A stretch of 64,000 nucleotides of DNA. It comes from Hydractinia symbiolongicarpus (taxonomy: Eukaryota; Cnidaria; Hydrozoa; Anthoathecata; Hydractiniidae). A program made the position numbers and the translations under genes. Shown here piece by piece: positions 48,858 to 60,100 of this stretch (its first letter is position 1; each line of letters opens with the position of its first letter). The notes beneath the pieces were generated by a model. That model was not told the origin of the DNA. It worked only from the letters and a program-made list of their open reading frames with translations, and did no database searches. The DNA lies in contig NC_079887.1 of assembly GCF_029227915.1 (NCBI RefSeq), positions 14,074,001-14,138,000 on the forward strand. Reading direction: 5' to 3'.

Positions 48858-51800
48858 ATGAGAAGACGGATGAACTTCGTGATCTTCTGTTTTATACATA
48901 TCATACAACTTTCTACTACGTTGGATTATCACAAGAAAACTTTAAAAAGTATACATCAAGAAAACAATGCATTAGGTGAGATGTTTACATACCCAAAAAA
49001 GTGTTTATGCTTCAACGCCTGTTTGGTAAAACTCATATTTTGGTAGTTATTTTTGTATGCTAGATATAGCTGGTACACAGATTGCTAACTAAAAGTAACA
49101 AGACGTATGATATACGCAAACAACCTCGCGAATAAAGTTTACAAAAAGCTGTCTATCAAATTGGGATTTTTGTTACGAAGTTAGACACGACATATTTTAC
49201 TATTCAGATACGCAATAATATTTGTTACACACTTATTTTTCAAAATTGATTTGTGAGACCTTCCTGAACGGAAAATTCCTCGAACTTTTAATTTTAGATG
49301 GGTCCGTCTTGGGTGAACCGACTGACAGGAAGGAGAAAGACCACAAACCCACAAACCCCAAAATTTGCGAAATTTATTAATTCAGTTAATTCTGCCTACA
49401 TTCACTTTTAAAAAGTTTGGTAGAAACACCTTTATTTACTAGTTAGTTAAACAAGTGTTTTGAACACTTGTCTTATCTTTTTAAGAAAGAAAAAAGAAAA
49501 AAAAAGTAAAAATAGTTACCAAGATGAGATTCGAACACACGACGACTCCCGTGTCGGTGCTCAGGGAGGCAAAAATTTCCATTCTTGTAGGACACATTTG
49601 CGTTTTAATACAAGCTCACGAGCTTGTAAAAACTGTGGACTCGAAAAAGATTTCTAGTCCACAGTTATTATAAGCAGCATAACTGCCAAAAAAGTTTTTA
49701 TGTTTACCGAAAACACTGCAAAATATACTGTTATTCCCCCTTGAAGCGCTTTACGCTCTCAGGCCCGGCGCTAATAAGAATCTTTCTACACCGACTTTAT
49801 ATATATAAACTCCGTTCTTCATAGCGGCTCACCCCGAGAGCTCCAACTTCTGATAGCATTTTTGTTTCTTTTTTGCGCGGAATTTTGTTGATTTTGAATA
49901 GTTTTTTATTTTGACAGCGGCTAGATACCGTATAATACGCTAATGAGATTTCTCTCAAAGCAAAATTTTCCGCACACTCTTGTAAAAAGTTGGAGCTCGT
50001 GAAAGGTACTTTTTCTTCTTCTTTATTGCATATTTATAAACGAGTATATTTACTGACTCAGCAAAAAATAAACATAACTGTTTCTATGTGCCTAAAGGCT
50101 AATATTTTCAGGAAATAACAAAGGAAATTCGTATAGATAACACACCGACTGAAAAACCCGTCTGTTTAAACGACTAAAACAGCGTTCTTATAGACATCAA
50201 TAGTCTAACCAATCATGATACTAACTATTTTATAACTTTTTCTTGATATGTTTTTGGAAATTTTAAAATCTAGTTTTCGCCTAAAAGCTGTAAATATTTT
50301 GCTGCTTCCTGTGGTGTCTACAAGCTTGGGTACGGCACATAGAGTACTATTACAGTAGTTTCATTCCTTTTATCGTTATAGGTAGTAGCGCATGCGCCGC
50401 AGGAGACATGAATTACACAGATGCATCCAAACTCATTCGTGACCTGTTTAAAAAATACCCAAACTATCGACCAACCTTTTTAACATATGGAACAAAACAA
50501 AAAACAGTTAAAAGCAGCACAGTCTACCAAGGTAAAGAAAGAAAAAAAGTTGAATTCTCATTACAGAGTGGCAACCCAAGCATAAACAACTCTCAGCCGT
50601 TCACTAGTCTAACCTTAAGCATACAGAACCCACCTTACTCTACGTTTCTTTCATACAAGAAAATGAGGGAAGGGGGAGGCTATAAATTATGGATTATTTT
50701 CTCGACCTCCTTTCACGGGACGTGAAAAGAACACATACGTTTGTTGTCACCTCACGCTAGTTATTTAAATGAATGGTTCTTGTGTAACAAAATTTCGACC
50801 TCCAATCCCTTCATTAAGCTCTTCTCCCCTTCGCTCTCGCTTCTCTCCCCCTAACCTCACTAACTCTGTTAGGGTTAGAATTTTAAAAAAAAATCACTTC
50901 TTGTATTTGTTACTCCGTCTCCTAAGTGTAAAAATATTTTATTTTTTTTCTGCAGGCTTGGTAAAGATACTTCAACGAAACGGCGGTTATGATGTTGTGC
51001 TAACAGACGCTGTCCCTCAAACCTTTGGAGGTAGCACGTTTCGTTCTGGAACAGCACATACAACACAAATGTACAGATGTACCAAAGGTACTGCTTATTT
51101 GTTTATTTATTTATTTATTTGAAGTCTAGAGTCAATACGTGGTTATCAAAAATGATATAAACCTTATTCAATGCATTTTAACCCGCTTCATCTCGTACTC
51201 AAAACTGTTTGAAATTAAAACACTTAAAGAGCTCTTGGGTTAAGTATAAACCCGCCTTGCATTCAAAATATAAATCAGAACCCAATTTTTTCACTCAGCT
51301 GACCTACATAATTCAAAAAAAAAACTTTCTGATATGAGGAAGGAAAAACGCCACAGGTCCTAGGATCGAAGTTGTGAGTAGCTATCAATTATTATTATTA
51401 TAAAATTTTATAAATATTATTATGATATTTTTATATGCCATATTTTATAATAAACAAACTTTACTTAACTTCAGCTATTCAGTTTTGCACGGGAAACCCA
51501 CGGTATTGTCAATTTGAGGAAGGGGACATTGGAACAAACGTCATACTTATAGCACCACACGGCGGGGGACTGGAACCAAAACAAATGGCCGCACGCACTA
51601 GCGGGTACTTTATCAATGGTAAATGTCACTTTGAACACAAATATAACAAGAACGGGCTGAAGCCGGATACTGAGAAATGTCCTGTGAATATCCTTCGAGA
51701 TGACTACACACGAAAATTGACAATCACTATAGCTGACCGTATTAAGCAGATGACAGGAAGAAGACCTCACGTGATTTTTGTTAATTTAAAGCGATCAAAA

Positions 51801-53265
51801 CTAGACGTGAATAGAGTCATTGAAGAAGGAACTTTTAATGAAGATGAGGCCACGGTTGCTTATGAAGACTTTCATGCTTTTATCGCTTACGCAAAGTCAT
51901 TAATTAAAGGAAGAGGACTTTTGATTGATATACATGGTCAATCTCACAATCATTATTTAGTGGAACTTGGCTATCACATCCAGGCTAAAAAAGTAAATGA
52001 AGGTATGTCAGGTTGACCACTAATAAAATATGAACAAAAGTAAGGATATTAAGGAGAATTAAAGAGACAAATTGACATTTTTTAAGGATATTTTGCTGCA
52101 AACGAGAATAAAAAAAAAAAAAAAATAAGGATAATTAAGGAGAAACCAATTTTAGTTCTCTATCTTTAATGGTACATACTAAATTCTATGAGAAGAAAAT
52201 TATACATATTATATAAATATACATAAAAATTATGCCCTGAAAGAGAGAAAAAAAAGGATTTTCTTTTTCTAAGGTTATTTAAGGAAATTAAGGAGGAGTG
52301 GTCACCTTGTATGTGTGACCACTACTTTTGCAGGAACTCTTTTTATATACTTCTCTTCTTTTAAAATTGATTCTGCAAAATTTCTACCATGAAAGATGTT
52401 TTTTCCTGAAAAATTTTAAGTTTGTTATTTTCCTTATTCTGATTTTATTCCCGGTCTCATTCCTTCTATAAGGTTGTTTTGGAAAAAAATCTCTCAGTAA
52501 TAATAATATTGCAGTAAAGTTGATAAAACTGTTAAAGACAGGAACCTATTATTCTCATATTAAATTTTAGTATTTCCGCAGGAATTTATTTCACGCATTT
52601 CCAAATTTCTCTGCGTACGTTATTTTTAACTACTACAAATACAAAAAATAACGATAATATCAGAGTTCCCGCAAAATTTGATATTTTATTAAGATGACTT
52701 TGATTGGTCATAATTTTTGTAAGTGTTTTCTCTACAAATTTCATATTTTAAAATTGGGGCTAATGAAAATTCTGAGATTGTCAGATTATTAATGTCTCCA
52801 CGCCGTCTCGAATAAATTAGGCTGCATTCTCTTTAAGCTCTTGTTAAAAAGGCTAGTAGACAGTGTTGTAAGCTGAATTTTAATGTTTTAGGAATTCTAC
52901 ATGCGAACGATTCATCAATCTATGCACTCGCAAGACACGTTAAAATTTCATTCAAAGAACTATTCCATGGAAATGCAAGTTTAGGTTATTTTCTTGAAAA
53001 AGAAGGGATCGGTACCATTCCATCACCTGTCCATGAAAACAGAGTACCTGGCGAACGGCAGTACTTCGATGGCAAACACATCACCAAGTTTTATGGTTCA
53101 GAAAAATCAGGTTTAGTGGATGGTATACAAGTGGAAATTCCAAAAACATATCGCAAGAAAGCGACGTATCGAAAGTTTGCTAGAAAGTTGGCAAAAGCTA
53201 TTATAAATTACATGGAGCTGAACTATGTACACCGAGGTATTAGAACACACCACGATTTCTTGTAG
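48858..53265 (+). CDS. Putative secreted N-formylglutamate amidohydrolase-like protein, 433 aa, five exons
   Basis: Exons 48858-48975, 50382-50531, 50956-51087, 51475-52002 and 52892-53265 join in phase (1302 nt, stop TAG). Exon 1 gives a hydrophobic segment after basic residues (MRRRMNFVIFCFIHIIQLST), a likely signal peptide. The catalytic-type core lies in exons 4-5: IAPHGGGLEP (H162), NILRDDYTRKL, FVNLKRSKLDVNR (like the R..vDvNR stretch of FGase enzymes) and LLIDIHGQSHNH (D285, H287). It ends with FYGSEKSGLVDGIQVEIPK and a helical C terminus. The spacing recalls zinc-dependent HutG/FGase-like hydrolases, but the substrate is unknown and activity is inferred only. FCTGNPRYC suggests a disulfide, fitting export. 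AATAAA lies at 53273. Intron 4 contains a MITE. Exon 1 is assigned from phase and splice sites, the least certain part. Confidence 0.85.
52010..52307. mobile_element. MITE with GTGACCACT-type ends, copy 1
   Basis: It begins AGGTTGACCACTAATAAAAT and ends GGAGTGGTCACCT, an inverted match at the tips. The interior is AT-rich with AAGGATATTAAGGAGAATTA and AAGGATAATTAAGGAG words. The sister copy is at 56058-56529. It lies in intron 4 of the amidohydrolase-like gene, eight bases after the exon 4 donor. Confidence 0.8.
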
Positions 53266-54198
53266 TAAGAAGAATAAATAGTAACATTACAATTGTAGAG
53301 GGAAACCATGGAAGTACAATCTTGATCACCTCCGGAGGACTCTTAAATGTTTTGTTTGTTTTGAAAAAGCATAAGAGAGTAATGATGATGCACGAAAACT
53401 CAAAGAAGAACAAAGAAGTGATGCAACGGAAATTTGTTGACTTTAGGATTTTCCACACATTTCAGTGACTTTCAACTGAGGATTATTGTTTATTTTTTTA
53501 AGATTTTTAAGCTGAGATGATACACAATACAAATACTTTGCTGCTTATTTCCAACTCATGACCTGCCTACCTTCAATAAGATCCATTTTGTCTTATCAGA
53601 CGATACTATGTAAACTCGATTTGTGCTTGATTTTGGTTTACAATTCAACTTCTAAAAAATTAGATGCGACGATGAAACTTCCAGAAAAAAATTCTAAAAA
53701 CCAGTTGTCGAGTAAACTAGAAATGGGTTTATATATTTACACGATTTTTGTCTTACAAAAATTAAAGATTATCATATCATACAAATATTTATAACAAGTC
53801 GGTAAATATCTACCGCCATATAATAGCTACTACATGCCCATATATGGGCAAACTTATCTATACTGAAACAATGAAGACGTAGGTTTTAGAATAGGCAATG
53901 TATTCAATTGAATATAAAATCAAAAGGCCATATATGGGCATTAAATATCCATATTAAAACATGGCATAAATATATATGGTTTATAATAAATACTGTGTCC
54001 AACTGAAGTTTCCATCTACAAATAATGTGCGTTTGCTAACGGTTTGCTAGGGAGTACAAAATATGGATAAATAATTCTCTCTGAGCTAAAATAAACATGG
54101 CCTACCATATAAAACTGTGCAGGGATATAACTATTTTAAAAGCATAGATGTTTACAAAACTTAAACCTATTATTCAAAACTACTGTTCTGTATAGCGA
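53266..54198. other. Convergent intergenic spacer with two CArG-like boxes
   Basis: Between the stop codons of two convergent genes. AATAAA at 53273 may end the upstream gene. Two perfect CC(A/T)6GG words, CCATATATGG, lie at 53838-53847 and 53928-53937, each within a larger CCATATATGGGCA context. No gene is seen. Confidence 0.5.
53838..53937. promoter_or_regulatory. Pair of CArG-box-like motifs
   Basis: CCATATATGG occurs twice, 90 bp apart, matching the serum response factor consensus CC(A/T)6GG. The location, downstream of both neighbouring genes, makes a promoter role doubtful; an enhancer role or chance repeat is equally possible. Confidence 0.3.
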
Positions 54199-57100
54199 TC
54201 AAGATGTTGGTCTTGAAGTACTGGAGGTTCGGCCTAAAATACCGTTGGAAGGTCTGTAACTATCTTCATTTTTACGTGGCCGATAAGACGGCGAAGTTAA
54301 GCTTGTTTCAAAGGAACTGGACGAAAATTTAAATGATCTGTTTCGGCGTGAGCTAGATCTTCGAACATTTGCCGGCGACGTTAAACTGTCGTCACTTCCG
54401 TAGACGTCATCTAAAGTGATGTCTTCGTCGGAAGAAGCAGCCATCTCCTGTTCAAGGGATTCTTGCAAATCACGAATACGTTTTTCTGCAAGAGACAGTT
54501 CCGTCTTTTTGAGCGATAGTTCTTCTTCCATGTTTTGCAAACGATTCTCCTGCAAAAAAAAAAAAATAATTCCAATACTATCATAAGATTATTTAATCTT
54601 AATATCACAAAAAAAAACCTTCTGTATTGCTACCTTGATACGACAGACAAACACATGGTTTTAAAAACGGGTTAACGACTAGTGCCCGTAATAATAGCTG
54701 TATCTTGTCTGTTTGTCCGCGGGAAAAACGTCGTGCAACAGGTACACGAAATAGAACGGGCGACCCCGTGAATTTTTCTACGGGTTAATGACTAGTCCCT
54801 GTAATAATTGCCGCGTTCATTCTTCTTAGAATAATTGGGCAAAATTCCATATTTCTCCACGGTCTAACGACTCGTTTCTGCAATACTATAAACATTCTGT
54901 TCAAAAATGGGAGATGAATCACTACTTTGTGTTAGAAATGCACGAAATAAAGATGTCCGAAACATGCGCGACGTGTGAAAATGCGATGCCGGATCGCATA
55001 CGTCAGGCGAACCTGTGGAATTTTTCACTCCCAAAGTTAATTTAATTCTGTAGTTAACTGTAAGAAAATCCCCACTTACAAAAAAGCATTTGTACAGAGC
55101 AAATAAAACACATGCGCAGTGATCGCAACTTCAAAATGATGGAGAAGGAATATATACATACCGCCTCTTCTTTGCGTCTTTTATGCTCTGCTTCCAAACC
55201 TTTTACGCTTTCCAACTCATCGCGAAATTCTTTTACTTGCCGCTCGAATCTAAATAAATATAAGCAAGTGATTATGACAAAATCAAGAAAAAAAACTTAA
55301 CGTCAATCAAATAAAAGTTTTTTTCTATACCTTGAAGAAGTTTGCAGTACACGGCTGTGATTATTTTGTAAGTCTGTACGTTCATCCGACACACGCTCAA
55401 GTTGGCCTTTCAAACGGTTGACTTGATGCTACGAAGAAAAACACAGGGTTAGTTTATCTTGTATACAATTACGCACAATTTCGCTATACATTGGTCTCCT
55501 TCTTCTAAGTGCAATTTTCCCAGCGATTAAAGTGTCGCGATGGGTGCACTTGCTTTAGCTGCCAGTGACCATAATGGCGGTTGCAGTGACGACAAAGCCA
55601 TTTTAGATTAGACAGTTTTTAGAATGTAAAACTGCTGTTTAGTCTTTTGTAGACAAAAAAATGTCATAAATTTTAGAAACTGTGTTAAAAGTGCACAAAA
55701 CACTGTAGATTCCAGCAGCAGGAGTTATTCGACTAAGCACGTCATAGATCTGTAAATATAAATACAAACGTCACCTCTAGCTTTATCTTTGAGGCTGTCT
55801 CTGTTTCGAACTTTGATTCGATGTCACGTAGCTAAGATTACAAGAATGTATTCAACATTTTAGGTGGGTGGTAGTATGTGTGAAAATACAAATATGAAAC
55901 GACGTTATCAACATTGTACCGAGTGATGGAAATAGAAATCAACTCACCCTAAATTCAAGCCGCTCAAATTCTGTTCTTTCAATCATATTTTTCTGTTGAG
56001 ATTCCAGTTTTTGAGTGAGCATATCAACCTGAGGTAATCAACAAATATGATTTAGACAGGGTGACCACTATTAAAATGAGAACAAAAGTAAGGATATTAA
56101 AGAGAATTAAGTAGAGAAATTGACATTTTTTAAGAATATTTTGCTGCGAACGATAATAAAAAAATAAATAAAATAAGGATAATTAAGGAGAAAACCAATT
56201 TTAGTTCTCTAACTTTAATGGTACATACTATGTTCTATGAAAAGAAAATTATACATATTATACAAATATTCATATAAATTATGCCCTGAAAGATAGAAAA
56301 TATAGGATTTCAAGTAATATGTGTAATAAGAAATATGTCTTATTTCACTGGTGATGAACAAACCCTGAACACATTTCCAAAAAAGTTACGATCAGAAAAA
56401 AATAAAAAAATAAGGAGAAATTAAGGAGAATAGCTAAAATTTCCATTTTTCCAAGTATATTTAAGTAATTTTAAGGAGATTTTCTTTTTCGAAGGTTATT
56501 TAAGGAATGTAAGGAGGAGTGGTCACCCTATTAGAGATCAATATTAGATCTTGAGTATGTGATTTAGGGTAAGAAATGTAGGGTATGAGATGTAGGGTAT
56601 AGGATGCAGGGTATACACACCAAAGTAATACTGCTATGTGAAGCTAAGGCGGAACAATATACATTTTACAATGTCGAACAGACAACTACGAATCAACCTT
56701 ATAAGAATTTGAGGGTTTATTTAAAATTTAAAGACCTTTAGAACATACTACTTATATAATTTATCTTTAATTTTTAGCAGTAATTTTTTATAGAGCATGA
56801 TGACTTGTTTAAAGTTTTTTCCTGTAACAATATGTTCCGATGAGAACACCTTAGAACAATATTCCAGGATAAAACTAAATCAGCCTCGCCAAATTGTTAA
56901 GACGTTCTTATAAACACAACACGTGCACAAGTTAACGCTCATTAAGGTGATGATCTTGCAGTAGGCATTTTTTTTGTTAACCTTTTTTTGAGGAAACTCC
57001 ACACTAACTTATAATATAAACAAAAGAAGAAATTCCTTCTTCATTACAATTACCTTCTGTGAAAGAACATCTTTTTCATCTTCGATAGATCTGTATCTTT

Positions 57101-60100
57101 CACGAGCGTCTGACACAGCACCTTGAGCCTCCGACACCTACGTGAAAACAACAACAACAACAATAACAACAACAACAACATCAGTTACGTACTGTAACAA
57201 TATATCATGTCGAATAGTCAAATCAAAATCTTCTTCATGTATGCGTGTAAGGGGCTTGGCCACTAACTAATCAAAAAATCGCAAATAAAAATACACGCAT
57301 AATCGTATTTTGTCTTATCCCTCGTCCATCTATCTAGCTGCTTAGAATAATTGTTTGGAAATAAACAAGAAAAATCTTTGGTCGAGCAGTTAATAAGAAT
57401 TAAACCAGCCAACCCCGGGATAATTTTTCCTGTTAATCATTTGCACTCTGTACTTAAAGAAATGTGACAAAAAACAAATTTCTTAACGCGAGGTTCTAAA
57501 AACAACCAAATTTGTGAAATTAATTATCTGTGTATGATTTATAAAATCTAAAGCTAAAGAAGCTAAAAAAAAGCCACAAAAATTTAAGTTTTAAAAAATA
57601 AGATTTTATTCAAAATTGTACGCAAAGTCTTACCTGCGAGATAAGCTGTTTATTTTTTCGAATCAAGTCTTCAACTTCATCTTCAATTTCGTCTAAGCGC
57701 GTTAAATGTTCGGCATTTTCTCGAGATAATATCAAACATTTCTCTTCAATCTAAAAAACAGAATAATCATTCTTTGAGAACGTTTACACACAATTCGCAA
57801 GTTAGTCTTGAGAGTACCATCGCTGTTCTTTGCTATGTAGATGCCGTCTTTCGTTGCTATGTAGATACCGTCTTTGTTGCCATGTAGATGCCGTCGTGAT
57901 GCAGCTGGATTTTTATAAAAGCATTTAAATTATCTGATAACCCATTTTTCTGACATGTGATTGGACACATTTTTTATCCAACTACAGTGTGGCTTTTGCT
58001 ACTCCTTGTGCACAGGGTCGAAGCACCTCCTAAAATCTCCTAAATAACCTAAAGTTTGACCAAAATACTGATTTCTTTCAAAATTGTTTATCTGGCATGC
58101 ATCTTTCTAAGTTTTATTACCTTGTTTTAAAAAAGATTAACCAGTATTCACGTCAGGAAAAGCTGGATAATTAGTAACTATTGTCATATTCCAACTAAAA
58201 TTCAAAATCAAGAAAAGGAATGGATTCTGTACGTTTTAGCGTTTCCTTCTAAATTTTGACCTCCAAACCTCCTAAATTCTTTAAAATCTAAAATTATGAA
58301 ATTTTAGAACACAATTTATTGGAGTTTTTTTTTTACACAAATCAAGAGTTTCAAGAGTTGCTATTGCGATTTCTTTTGTTTGTGACTTGTGCATGTGAAG
58401 CGAAAGTAGGAGAAATGTATTAAATCTTAAGTCCTGGTTGTTCACAGAGCTGCAACAGAAAATAATCAAAATTAACACCACTTTTTTTCTAGTTTACCTA
58501 CAAAACAAAAACAAATAGCAATACTAGTAGGCGAGTCAATTTTCTAGCGGGGAAAGGCGGTAAAAGTGTATCCAGTGAAATTCGCGGCACTTGAAAACAT
58601 CCATAATGGCTGCAGGTTGTTCGAAATCTTCTTTTATGCGAGCTCAGTGCACTGTGTAGCGCATCAAGCATAAAAAGCTAGTTAATGAAATATATTTAAA
58701 GTACCGTTTCTCTTGCGTTGGATAAATTTTCGTTCTGAGCTGTAAGTTCTTCTAGATCAGTCTCAATTTGAGCTTTCGCTTTGATCGCCATATGCTTTGC
58801 AAATTCCGCATCCTCGAGCTGACAAATATATATATGAAGCAACGTCAAGGCATATAAAATAAACGGCCAGGTATATACTTGATCAAACCCTATCAAAATC
58901 AAGATATGAAGAATTGAACCGAGCTTACAGACCATGATGCTAATATTAATACCTGATTTCGAAGTGCTTTTAATTCAGAAGAGTCTCCTGATCTTGCAGC
59001 CTAAAATGTACAATAAAGTAGCTATTTATATTAAAGCTAAAATTAGATCATAAGGTTATAAAGAGGGGAAAGTTAACACAGATAGGGAATCGTCAACAAT
59101 AAATATAATCTGTAACTTTTTGAAGTGAAAATACCTGGTTTTCCAAAGCTGTTTTCGCGTCCTTATATAAAATCCTCAACTTTTTTAATTCTTTCTTCAA
59201 TCGTCTTTCCATACTTCTGTCAACATCATCAGTAGAACTTCGAAGTTCATACACTTGCCTTTCTAACTCACGTTTCACCTGCAAAAATAGTTGATAAAGT
59301 TTTACTCAGAAATAAAAAAACATGACGTCGTATTAACATTTAGGACAATAATAACCCTTAAAGAACATTTTTGAAAGGACCTCTTTTTTAGTCAACACGC
59401 AATCAGCTTCTCCAAAATCGATTGGTGGCTGTGGACATGGCAAAATGTTCGTACTAGGCACCTTTGGGTAGCTCAATTAATTCTCTTTCTAATAAAACAT
59501 GGAAGCACTTTTCACAACAACCTGGAGAGTTACGGCTGTCCAACTACAGGGCTGTTTTTGGTCGAGTTATACCGTGAGGGAAGATCAAGAATCCTGGTAT
59601 TGCATTTGTACAGGTCTTGGAAATAGCATATGAATAGGGTTTCATTTCTCAACAAGTCGCGAGAATTACCTTGTTAACATCGTCTTTTCGTTTCATTTCT
59701 TCATCCAACTGCTCCTCCAATGCGCGCATCTAAACGATAAACACGATAAAAGGTTGTCTAAACAAAAAACACGATAAAGGGTTGTTTTAAACGAAAAGCA
59801 CGATAAAAGATTGTCTAAACGAAAAACAGGATAAAGGGTTGTCTAAACGAAAAACACGATAAAAAAATTGTCTGAACGAAATACACGATAAAAGATTGTC
59901 TAAACGAAAAACACGATAAAAGGTTGTCTAAACGAAAAACACGATAAAAAATTGTCTAAACGAAAAACACGATAAAAAATTGTCTAAACGAAAAACACGA
60001 TAAAGCGTTTCTCTTAACGAAAAACACGACATTTTGTCTAAACAGAAAGCACAATAAAGGGTTTGTTTTAGCGAAAAACACGATGAAGGGTTTGTTTTAA

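Noticed and set aside
49505-49560. tRNA-like 3' half on the minus strand (TTCGAATC followed by a T run)
   Set aside because: The 5' half does not fold into a D arm or acceptor; at most a fragment of a tRNA-derived repeat.
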